Assembly (NCBI GenBank): GCA_050698355.1
Contig: JBOHBN010000120.1
Location: 1 to 6,848, forward strand
DNA: 6,848 bases
Reading direction: 5' to 3'
DNA from: JBOHBN01 sp050698355
GTDB taxonomy: Bacteria > Actinomycetota > Actinomycetes > Streptosporangiales > WHST01
Part shown: positions 1 through 5,431 of the stretch, piece after piece
How the letters are laid out: every line of letters begins with the position of its first letter
How positions within the stretch are numbered: position 1 is the first letter of the stretch
Notes under the pieces: generated by a model
The model's database searches: none
Told to the model about the DNA's origin: nothing
The model's input: only the letters and a program-made list of their open reading frames with translations
Made by a program: the position numbers and the translations under genes

Positions 1-69
1 GCTCTCGACCAGCTCGGCGCCGATCCCGTCGCCGCGGATCAGCGCGATCCGGTATCCAGCGTGACTCAC
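1..69 (-). CDS. Isocitrate/isopropylmalate dehydrogenase-family protein, N-terminal fragment
   Basis: Only the first 23 codons are inside the window; the gene runs off the left edge. Reading from GTG at 69, the peptide contains YRIALIRGDGIGAELVES. This matches the N-terminal beta-strand and GDGIG loop of the beta-decarboxylating dehydrogenases (isocitrate, 3-isopropylmalate, tartrate/malate types), which oxidise and decarboxylate 2-hydroxy acids with NAD(P). An Arg stands where many members have Pro before GDGIG. The GTG overlaps the stop of the upstream regulator gene (GTGA), so the two are probably cotranscribed and translationally coupled. No strong Shine-Dalgarno precedes it; GGCGAG is the nearest purine-rich stretch. 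Substrate and exact subfamily cannot be told from this fragment. The family is fairly sure because the GDGIG loop is diagnostic. Confidence 0.8.
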   Translation of the reverse strand, partial: MSHAGYRIALIRGDGIGAELVES

Positions 70-764
70 GGCTCGCCAAGCAGCGTGCGGAAGCGCTTGT
101 CGCGGGCCTTGCCCATGTGCGACGAAGCGGCCTCGCTCGCCGTGTCGGGATCCTGCGCCTCGATCGCGTCGATGATGGCCTGGTGCTCGTCGAGGACCTC
201 CTGCGCCCGCCCGGCGCGGTGGAACGTCGACGGCATGCGGCGTACGGCGTGCTCGACCTGTTGAAGGAACCGGTCCAGGTACGGGTTTCCTGCCGCGATG
301 CGCAGCTCGCGGTGGAACGCGAGGTTGAGCCTGGCCAGCTCCTCGGGTACGGGTGCGTGAGCGGCCTTGCGCATCTCCTCCTGCACGTCCTTCAGCCGGG
401 GCAGAACCACGGTCGGCTTGCGCTGCGCGGCGAGCCGTGCCGCGAGCCCCTCGAGCGGGGCGCGCACGACGTACAGGGCGAGCACGTCGTCGAACGTCAT
501 CGGCGCCACGACCGCGCCGTGATGCGCCACCTTGACCACGAGGCCGTCGTCGACGAGCAGCCTGAGCGCCTCGCGGACGGGGGTACGGCTCACCGAGAAG
601 CAGCGAGCCAGCTCGTCCTCCCCAAGCCGGGTCTGGGGAGCCAGCATGCCGTCGAGGATCGCCTCACGTAGCGCGTCAGCGACCGCGCCCGTCGTGCTCC
701 CCCGGCGCGGCACGGGCTTCAGGTAGGCCGACAGCGCCTCGGTGTCGATAGCAGGGTCTCCCAT
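66..764 (-). CDS. GntR-family transcriptional regulator, FCD (FadR) subfamily
   Basis: This 232-residue protein has the normal length for an FCD-type GntR regulator. An N-terminal winged helix-turn-helix covers about residues 24-90, with the typical run GEDELARCFSVSRTPVREAL (48-67). A helical FCD ligand-binding domain follows at about 92-222. Candidate metal ligands are H151 (NLAFH), H194 (DEHQ) and H216 (SSHM). The position often held by the first Asp ligand is N147. FCD regulators usually bind a small organic acid, often through a metal, and release their operator. Its neighbours suggest it controls this carboxylate cluster (inference). It is divergent from the Ldh-type dehydrogenase, with a palindrome in the shared 93-bp gap, so it probably represses that gene and itself. 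The ATG at 764 is the only sensible start; a weak GAGCGG lies upstream. The stop overlaps the next gene by 4 bases. Confidence 0.92.
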   Translation of the reverse strand: MGDPAIDTEALSAYLKPVPRRGSTTGAVADALREAILDGMLAPQTRLGEDELARCFSVSRTPVREALRLLVDDGLVVKVAHHGAVVAPMTFDDVLALYVVRAPLEGLAARLAAQRKPTVVLPRLKDVQEEMRKAAHAPVPEELARLNLAFHRELRIAAGNPYLDRFLQQVEHAVRRMPSTFHRAGRAQEVLDEHQAIIDAIEAQDPDTASEAASSHMGKARDKRFRTLLGEP

Positions 765-804
765 CAGCCGCTCAGCCAGTTTCGACAGCTTTCGGTGAGC
801 CTAC

Positions 805-821
805 TATCCATTTGTTGGATA
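805..821. promoter_or_regulatory. Palindromic operator candidate between gntR and the Ldh-family gene
   Basis: TATCCATTTGTTGGATA is a perfect inverted repeat with 6-bp arms and a 5-bp spacer, centred in the 93-bp divergent gap. It sits in an AT-rich patch within very GC-rich DNA. A possible -10 element for the rightward gene, TACTAT (802-807), overlaps its left arm, with only a poor -35 match near TTTCGA (780-785). If that promoter is real, the palindrome would cover the -10 and start region, a normal position for repression. Short palindromes of this size are usual GntR targets. Binding by the adjacent regulator is inference from position. Confidence 0.6.
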
Positions 822-843
822 CACTCTGCATACCGTCTCGCCT

Positions 844-848
844 AGGGG
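844..848 (+). promoter_or_regulatory. Ribosome binding site of the Ldh-family gene
   Basis: AGGGG lies 9 nt before the GTG at 858. It supports that start, giving an N-terminus that fits the family. Confidence 0.65.
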
Positions 849-857
849 AAAATTGCC

Positions 858-1916
858 GTGCCGAGCAACCGCATCGCCGCTGCCGACCTCGCGGATCTGG
901 CGGCGAGCGTGCTCGCCGCGCACGGCGTTCCCCGTACGGATGCGGTCCTGGTCGCCGACTCGCTGGTGCAGGCCGACCTGTGGGACCACCAGTCGCACGG
1001 CCTGCTCCGCCTCCGCTGGTACACCGACCGTATCCGCTCCGGCGTCATGGATCCGGTGACGCGGGCGGAAACCGTGGTCGACGCCGGGGCCGTCGCCGTC
1101 GTGGACGGACACGACGGCGTTGGACAGGTGCTCGCCGCCCACGCGGCCGGCGAGGCCACCCGGCGGGCCGCCGAGCACGGGATCGGCGCCGTCGCCGTAC
1201 GCAACTCGGGCCACTTCGGGACCGCCGCGTACTTCACGCGGATGGCCCCACCGAAGGGCTGCATCGGGCTGCTCACCACGAACGCGAGCCCGGCGATGGC
1301 GCCGTGGGGCGGGCGCGCCAAGGCGGTCGGCAGCAACCCGTGGTCGATCGCGGCGCCGGTCGGCGACCGCGTCATGGTCATGGACATCTCGAACGCGGCC
1401 GTCGCGCGCGGCAAGATCTACCTGGCACGGAACCGCGGCGAACCGATCCCGCCCGGATGGGCGATGAGCGCGGACGGCCGGCCGACCACGGAACCGGACG
1501 AGGCGATCGCCGGGCTCACCCTGCCGATGGCCGAGCACAAGGGCTACGCGATCTCGCTGATGATGGACGTGCTCTCCGGGGTACTCACCGGAAGCGGCTT
1601 CGGCAGCGCGGTGACCGGGCCGTACCAGTCGGAGTCGCGCAGCCGCTGCGGTCACCTCTACCTGGCGCTGCGCATCGACGCGTTTCTCCCCGGCGACGAG
1701 TTCCGCGAACGTATGAACGCGCTCGTCGGCGAACTCAAGTCGGTGCCTCCCGCTCCGGGATTCGACGCGGTCCTCTACCCCGGTGAGGTGGAGGACCGCG
1801 CCGAGTGCCAGAACCGGCGCGAGGGCCTGCTGCTGCCGGACGAGACCGTCGCCGACCTCTCCCGGCTCGCCACGGAGTCCGGCGTCGAGGCGGCAGCCCT
1901 GCCCCGCCCGAAATGA
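858..1916 (+). CDS. Ldh family NAD(P)-dependent oxidoreductase (malate/L-lactate/ureidoglycolate dehydrogenase type)
   Basis: This 352-residue protein is full length for the malate/L-lactate dehydrogenase (Ldh_2) superfamily, which is unrelated to classical LDH/MDH. Members oxidise 2-hydroxy acids such as malate, lactate, sulfolactate or ureidoglycolate, or reduce 2-keto or cyclic imino acids, in the cytoplasm. Family landmarks are in order: ADLWDHQSHG with the likely catalytic H47, RNSGHFG (115-121, H119), the nucleotide-binding stretch KAVGSNPWS (155-163), MDISNAAVARGKI, the HKGYAISLMMDVLSGVLTG segment, and a C-terminal PGEVEDR. It starts at GTG 858 with AGGGG upstream. It is transcribed away from the GntR gene across a palindrome, so it is probably under that regulator. 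Its place beside a carboxylate transporter and an isopropylmalate-type dehydrogenase suggests a hydroxy-di- or tricarboxylate substrate. The exact substrate cannot be assigned. Confidence 0.92.
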   Translation: MPSNRIAAADLADLAASVLAAHGVPRTDAVLVADSLVQADLWDHQSHGLLRLRWYTDRIRSGVMDPVTRAETVVDAGAVAVVDGHDGVGQVLAAHAAGEATRRAAEHGIGAVAVRNSGHFGTAAYFTRMAPPKGCIGLLTTNASPAMAPWGGRAKAVGSNPWSIAAPVGDRVMVMDISNAAVARGKIYLARNRGEPIPPGWAMSADGRPTTEPDEAIAGLTLPMAEHKGYAISLMMDVLSGVLTGSGFGSAVTGPYQSESRSRCGHLYLALRIDAFLPGDEFRERMNALVGELKSVPPAPGFDAVLYPGEVEDRAECQNRREGLLLPDETVADLSRLATESGVEAAALPRPK

Positions 1917-1936
1917 TCACGGTATGTAACTCGTTT

Positions 1937-1972
1937 CCTGCTTCTCATTGCCTGCAGGTCGTGAGAAGCAGG
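1937..1972. repeat. 11-bp perfect inverted repeat downstream of the Ldh-family gene
   Basis: The left arm CCTGCTTCTCA (1937-1947) and right arm TGAGAAGCAGG (1962-1972) are perfect reverse complements with a 14-nt loop. The loop itself contains the 8-bp palindrome CCTGCAGG (1951-1958). The element starts 20 nt after the Ldh stop. As RNA it could form a stem and act as a terminator, but no T-tract follows, so an intrinsic terminator of the classical kind is not supported. It could equally be a protein-binding site for the SRPBCC gene downstream. Confidence 0.6.
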
Positions 1973-1988
1973 TACTCGTCGTGAGAAG
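1958..1988 (+). repeat. Two 11-bp direct repeats, 20-bp period, upstream of the SRPBCC gene
   Basis: GTCGTGAGAAG occurs at 1958-1968 and again, identically, at 1978-1988. The first copy shares TGAGAAG with the right arm of the inverted repeat at 1937-1972, so the heptamer occurs three times, once inverted. A 20-bp period is close to two helical turns, as expected for tandem operator sites on one DNA face. The second copy also lies inside a weaker inverted repeat, GTACT (1972-1976) with AGTAC (1987-1991). The second repeat ends 19 nt before the SRPBCC start codon. The regulatory role is inferred. Confidence 0.55.
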
Positions 1989-2007
1989 TACGCAGCACAC
2001 TTGAACG

Positions 2008-2421
2008 ATGACCGAGACACGTCGTTCTACCCGAACCGAGACGCAAAGCATCGAAAGCGACGCTCCCGTCGCCGCCGTTATCGCGGTGCTCGCTGATCCG
2101 ACCCGCATCCCGCAGTGGGCGCCGGCGTTTGCCGATCGGGTTGCGGACGATGCCGATGCAGGGTGGCAGGCCACCAAGGACGGGCGAGACTTCGCCCTGC
2201 GCGTGGCCGTCGACCACGACGCCGGCACGATCGACTACCTGCGCCAGGTCGCGCCCGGACGCGAGGGTGGTGCCTACATCAGGGCCGTTCCCCGGCCAGG
2301 CGGCGACGGAAGCGTCATCGTCATGACCCTGCCGCTGTTGCCCGACGTCGACCCGGCCGCAACCGCCGCGACACTGAGCCGGGAACTACGTGCCCTGGCG
2401 TTCCTCGCCGAGGCCGGTTGA
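2008..2421 (+). CDS. SRPBCC (START/polyketide cyclase-like) family protein
   Basis: This small soluble protein of 137 residues has no signal peptide or membrane segment. Its N-terminal part, IESDAPVAAVIAVLADPTRIPQWAPAF, shows the usual SRPBCC opening: a beta-strand, a helix with a loading-type Pro/Val pattern, then the conserved Trp (W37). Later strands (RDFALRVAVDHDAGTIDYL, GSVIVMTLPLL) and a long C-terminal amphipathic helix (about 115-134) complete the helix-grip fold. Such proteins bind hydrophobic ligands in a deep cavity; the ligand here is unknown. Start at ATG 2008 is the best available, but no Shine-Dalgarno precedes it, so a leaderless or weakly translated message is possible. The upstream gap carries the repeat cluster described separately. 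It is convergent with the GNAT gene, 38 bp apart, with no clear hairpin between. There is no obvious link to the carboxylate genes. Confidence 0.72.
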   Translation: MTETRRSTRTETQSIESDAPVAAVIAVLADPTRIPQWAPAFADRVADDADAGWQATKDGRDFALRVAVDHDAGTIDYLRQVAPGREGGAYIRAVPRPGGDGSVIVMTLPLLPDVDPAATAATLSRELRALAFLAEAG

Positions 2422-2459
2422 CCGTCCGCCGCCGAACACTCACGCGCAACTCGCCGGGC

Positions 2460-3290
2460 TCAGCGTCGCCAGTGGTATGGCGTGGTCGTCGATACCCGGA
2501 CGAGCCCGGAGCGTTCGAGAATGGGCCGCGAGTATTCGGTCGAGTCACTGTGGATGAGCCTCTTACCAGCGCGCAGCGCCGACCGTGCTCGCGCTGCGGT
2601 CAGCGCCCGGTAGATACCCCGGCCACGCCATTCGGGCCTCGTTGCACCGCCCCAGATTCCAGCGAACTCGCTCCCACGTACCGGTTCGAGTCGCCCTGCG
2701 CTGATGACCCGCCCCTGGCTCTCGGCGACCCATAGCTCCATGCCGTCGTCGAAGCTGAGCCGCCGCAGCAAGGCGTCGGCGGTTTCATCCGGGACCGGGT
2801 CATCGAAGACTTCACCCTGCATCGCGCACATGGCACGCACGTCGGATTCAGTGGTGACAGGCCGCAACTGAACACCTGCGGGAAGCGCAACGTCGACTGC
2901 CAGCGTGTGCGCCCCGCCGATCATGACCGACTCTGGCTCGTCCGGGCCGAACCCGTTATCCAGCAAGGCTTCGTACAGGCCCGGCGCACGGTCATGGCCG
3001 CGGGTCTTCCACTCGACTCTATCGATCTCCGGGTCCTGGCTATAGTGGACCAGAGCCTTCTCGACCAGGCACTGGATCAGGTCCCGGTCAGATCCGCCGA
3101 GATCCTTGTAGGTAACGAAACCCCGTCCGCCGGGGAAGGTCACCAGCCGCAGTGGACCGAGGTGGGTAACCGACAGCGCGCTCGGCGTCTCCGCATCCGT
3201 TCGGAGTTGCTCGTCGTACGCAGCCAGGAGGCTGGCGGTACAGTCCATGCCCGTCACGATGGCCGACCGGAACGTCACCAGGCAACCCAT
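2460..3290 (-). CDS. GNAT family N-acetyltransferase
   Basis: From ATG 3290 the protein is 276 residues. The C-terminal half is a GNAT domain: strands MELWVAESQGRVISAGRLEPV and SEFAGIWGGATRPEW lead into the acetyl-CoA pyrophosphate-binding motif RGRGIY (222-227). A helix, HSDSTEYSRPILERSGL and a final strand complete motifs A and B. The N-terminal half (about 45-125) contains LIQCLVEKALVHYSQDPEIDR and GLYEALLDNGFGPDEPES. It resembles a degenerate second GNAT half, as in two-lobed members of the family. The substrate is unknown. I prefer ATG 3290 over ATG 3248 (262 residues) because AGGGAG lies 10 nt upstream of the former. A much longer open frame continues upstream but is antisense to the end of the transporter gene in another frame, so it is not credible. 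The gene follows the transporter fusion on the same strand after 128 nt. Confidence 0.85.
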   Translation of the reverse strand: MGCLVTFRSAIVTGMDCTASLLAAYDEQLRTDAETPSALSVTHLGPLRLVTFPGGRGFVTYKDLGGSDRDLIQCLVEKALVHYSQDPEIDRVEWKTRGHDRAPGLYEALLDNGFGPDEPESVMIGGAHTLAVDVALPAGVQLRPVTTESDVRAMCAMQGEVFDDPVPDETADALLRRLSFDDGMELWVAESQGRVISAGRLEPVRGSEFAGIWGGATRPEWRGRGIYRALTAARARSALRAGKRLIHSDSTEYSRPILERSGLVRVSTTTPYHWRR

Positions 3291-3300
3291 TTCGCGGTGT

Positions 3301-3306
3301 CTCCCT
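3301..3306 (-). promoter_or_regulatory. Ribosome binding site of the GNAT gene
   Basis: On the minus strand AGGGAG lies 10 nt before ATG 3290. It decides for this start over the inner ATG at 3248, which has no comparable signal. Confidence 0.5.
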
Positions 3307-3376
3307 AATGCGTCGTGTGAGCCCCCAGACGATGTGTGCATGCTCCCGCTGCGCAAAGTTGAACGGCGCGCCCAAA

Positions 3377-3408
3377 CATGCCAACCGCTCGTACGGCATG
3401 CGATGCCG
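3377..3408 (-). terminator. Possible hairpin after the transporter operon
   Basis: Ten bases beyond the stop of the fused permease gene, CGGCAT (3394-3399) and ATGCCG (3403-3408) form a perfect 6-bp stem with a 3-nt loop. A competing stem is CATGCC (3377-3382) with GGCATG (3395-3400); the two cannot form together. No T-tract follows on the minus strand, so terminator function is uncertain. Its position between the transporter operon and the GNAT gene is the main support. Confidence 0.35.
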
Positions 3409-3418
3409 CTCCCGGCGC

Positions 3419-5413
3419 TCAGGTGAACGGCACGGCCGGGAAGAACAGGCCGATCGGGGCGTCGATGCCCGCGAAGCGGATGGCGGCGACGAGCACCACC
3501 ACCGTACAGGCGGCGTAGATGACCAGGGGGAATGCGCGCAGCCGCGCCACTCGCCAGGAGAACACCACCACGAAGGCGACCGCGCCCAGGACGAATCCGA
3601 GCGCGTACATGAGCACGAGCAGGAACGCCACCCAGCCGAACGCCGCAGCCGTACGCGCGAGCTCCGGCCGCCACCACGACGCCGTACGCTCACGCCTGGC
3701 TACCGCAACGGCCTCCTTCACCACTAGCGCCAGGCTCAGCGCCATGCCCGCGACCGTGACGAGCACGGGCACGAGGCGGGCACGCGGCGGGTACGACTCC
3801 GCGACGATGAACCCGATCACGAACACCGCGAGCATGAGGGCGGCGATCACGACTGTCCACCGCGTCTTCGCCATGTCGGTCGTGGGCCCGGACGACTCTT
3901 CCTCGTCGCCTCCGCCGACGTCCGACGCGCTGCTTGTCGCGGTCCGCCCGCGCAACCGGCGCACCAGCGCGAGCACCAGCGGCAGCACCAGGATGACGAG
4001 CATCCCGATGACGTACGGGCGGCTGATCCACTCTGTGGTCGTGTACAGGTTACTGGTCAGGAAGTAATAGCGTTCCAACGGAACGCTCAGGATGAAGCCG
4101 ATGAGAAACGGCGCCCGCGGGAACGCCGCTTCCTTCAGGACGTACCCGAGCACGCCCAACACCAGCATCGCGACCAGGTCGCCGAACTGGCCGGAGTCCT
4201 GGAAGGCGGCCACCAGCATGATGATCAGGAGGCCGGGCGCGAGGTACTGGAACGGCACGTAGCTGAGCCGGGACAGCGGTTTGGTGAGCAGGAAGCAGAG
4301 CAGCGAGCCGACGACGCTGGCGATGGCGAACGCCCACACGATCGTGTACATGACGTCGAGATGGTCGGTCACCATCCGCGGTCCGGGCTGGATGCCGTAC
4401 GCGAGCAGCGCGCCGAGTAGCAAAGCCGCGGGGGCGCCGCCAGGAATCCCGAAGAGCATCGTCGGGATCAGGTCCCCCGCCTCCACGGCGTTGACCGCGC
4501 TCTCGGCGGACACCAGCCCGCGCGGGTCGCCTTTGCCGAAGCGTTTACGGTCGTCCTTCTTGGCCGTGGCCACCGCCTGGCCGTACGCCATGTACGTCCC
4601 CGCCGTCGCGCCCAGGCCGGGAAGCACGCCCGCCCACATGCCGACGAGCGCGCCGCGCAGCGTCAGCTTCCAGTACTGCAGCGACTCGCGCAGCCCGCGC
4701 CGCCAGCCGCTGCCGACGTCCATCCGCTCGGCCATGGCGCTCTTCCGCGCCACCAGGTGCGCGATCTCGGCGAACCCGAAGAACCCCAGGGCGACGGGGA
4801 TGAGGCCGATCCCGTCGAGCAGCGAGTCAAGGCCGAACGAGTAGCGGTAGACCGCGGCCGCGGGCGCGGCGCCGATCAGGCCGATCAGCATGCCGAGCAC
4901 GCCGGCGACTATGCCCTTGAGCATGCTCCCCTGCGAGAGCAAGGCGGCCAGGCTGATGCCCAGCACGGTGAGCATGAACAGTTCCGGGGAGCCGAACGTC
5001 AAGACGAGCGGGCGCGCGATGGGGATGGAGAACGTCAGCCCGATGGCGCCGAGCAGGCCCCCGAACATCGAGGTCATGAAGACCAGGGCGAACGCCCGGG
5101 CGGCCTGGCCCTGCTTGGCCAGGGCGTTGCCGTCCTCCATCACCACCGCGGCCGACGCCGATCCCGGCACCCGCAAGAGGATCGCGCTGATCACGTCGGA
5201 GTGGTGCACGACCGCGACCGCCCCGATGAGCAGCGCGAGTGACTGCGACGGCTCGAGCGTCACCACGAACGGCAGCAGGATGGCCACCGCGGCCGTGCCC
5301 CCCATACCGGGGAGCACGCCGATGGCCAGGCCTGCCACGACGCCGATGGCGAGCAGTACGAGCGTGCTCGGCGTGAGCAGCGAGCCGAGGGCCGCGAGTG
5401 CGGCGTCGAACAA
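3419..5413 (-). CDS. Tripartite tricarboxylate transporter permease, TctA fused to a C-terminal TctB-like domain
   Basis: This 664-residue inner-membrane protein is about 150 residues longer than ordinary TctA. Residues 1 to about 488 are TctA: many hydrophobic helices with GVLPGMGG (32-39), its internal repeat GVLPGLG (262-268), AESAVNAVEAGDLIPT, and FGIPGGAPAALL (321-332), all family signatures. A charged, flexible linker (about 488-513, including GGGDEEESSG at 500-509) joins to residues 514-664. That part has four hydrophobic segments, the size and layout of TctB, the small membrane subunit. One chain therefore seems to supply both membrane parts of the secondary transporter, with TctC as the binding protein. 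An ATG at 3874 (M514) could start a separate TctB, but the frame is continuous and no Shine-Dalgarno precedes it. The start is TTG at 5413, fixed by GGAGG 5 nt upstream. It lies 18 nt after tctC, so it is in the same operon. Confidence 0.92.
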   Translation of the reverse strand: MFDAALAALGSLLTPSTLVLLAIGVVAGLAIGVLPGMGGTAAVAILLPFVVTLEPSQSLALLIGAVAVVHHSDVISAILLRVPGSASAAVVMEDGNALAKQGQAARAFALVFMTSMFGGLLGAIGLTFSIPIARPLVLTFGSPELFMLTVLGISLAALLSQGSMLKGIVAGVLGMLIGLIGAAPAAAVYRYSFGLDSLLDGIGLIPVALGFFGFAEIAHLVARKSAMAERMDVGSGWRRGLRESLQYWKLTLRGALVGMWAGVLPGLGATAGTYMAYGQAVATAKKDDRKRFGKGDPRGLVSAESAVNAVEAGDLIPTMLFGIPGGAPAALLLGALLAYGIQPGPRMVTDHLDVMYTIVWAFAIASVVGSLLCFLLTKPLSRLSYVPFQYLAPGLLIIMLVAAFQDSGQFGDLVAMLVLGVLGYVLKEAAFPRAPFLIGFILSVPLERYYFLTSNLYTTTEWISRPYVIGMLVILVLPLVLALVRRLRGRTATSSASDVGGGDEEESSGPTTDMAKTRWTVVIAALMLAVFVIGFIVAESYPPRARLVPVLVTVAGMALSLALVVKEAVAVARRERTASWWRPELARTAAAFGWVAFLLVLMYALGFVLGAVAFVVVFSWRVARLRAFPLVIYAACTVVVLVAAIRFAGIDAPIGLFFPAVPFT

Positions 5414-5418
5414 CGGTG

Positions 5419-5423
5419 CCTCC
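5419..5423 (-). promoter_or_regulatory. Ribosome binding site fixing the TTG start of the permease gene
   Basis: GGAGG on the minus strand lies 5 nt before TTG 5413, near-ideal spacing. It is the main reason to accept the rare TTG start. Confidence 0.75.
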
Positions 5424-5431
5424 GCAGCCCG

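Noticed and set aside
804..1655. Minus-strand open frame (283 codons) antisense to the Ldh-family gene
   Set aside because: Composition is typical of an antisense shadow, with no recognisable motif; it would also cover the intergenic operator candidate.
812..1786. Long plus-strand open frame (324 codons) overlapping the Ldh-family gene
   Set aside because: The translation is Arg/Gly/Pro-rich with no family pattern. It is a shadow frame of high-GC coding DNA over a clear full-length dehydrogenase.
2422..2459. Bidirectional terminator between the convergent SRPBCC and GNAT genes
   Set aside because: I see no stem of convincing length and no T-run on either strand in these 38 bases.
3291..3677. 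Upstream extension of the GNAT frame
   Set aside because: The extension is Arg/Gly-rich, overlaps the 3' end of the permease gene in another frame on the same strand, and the AGGGAG site supports ATG 3290.
3419..3874. Separate tctB gene starting at ATG 3874
   Set aside because: There is no stop between the TctA and TctB parts and no Shine-Dalgarno before this ATG. A fusion is the simpler reading, though internal initiation is not excluded.
4757..5242. Plus-strand open frame antisense to the permease
   Set aside because: Highly charged, His/Arg/Asp-rich and low-complexity; this is the expected antisense reading of hydrophobic membrane-protein codons.
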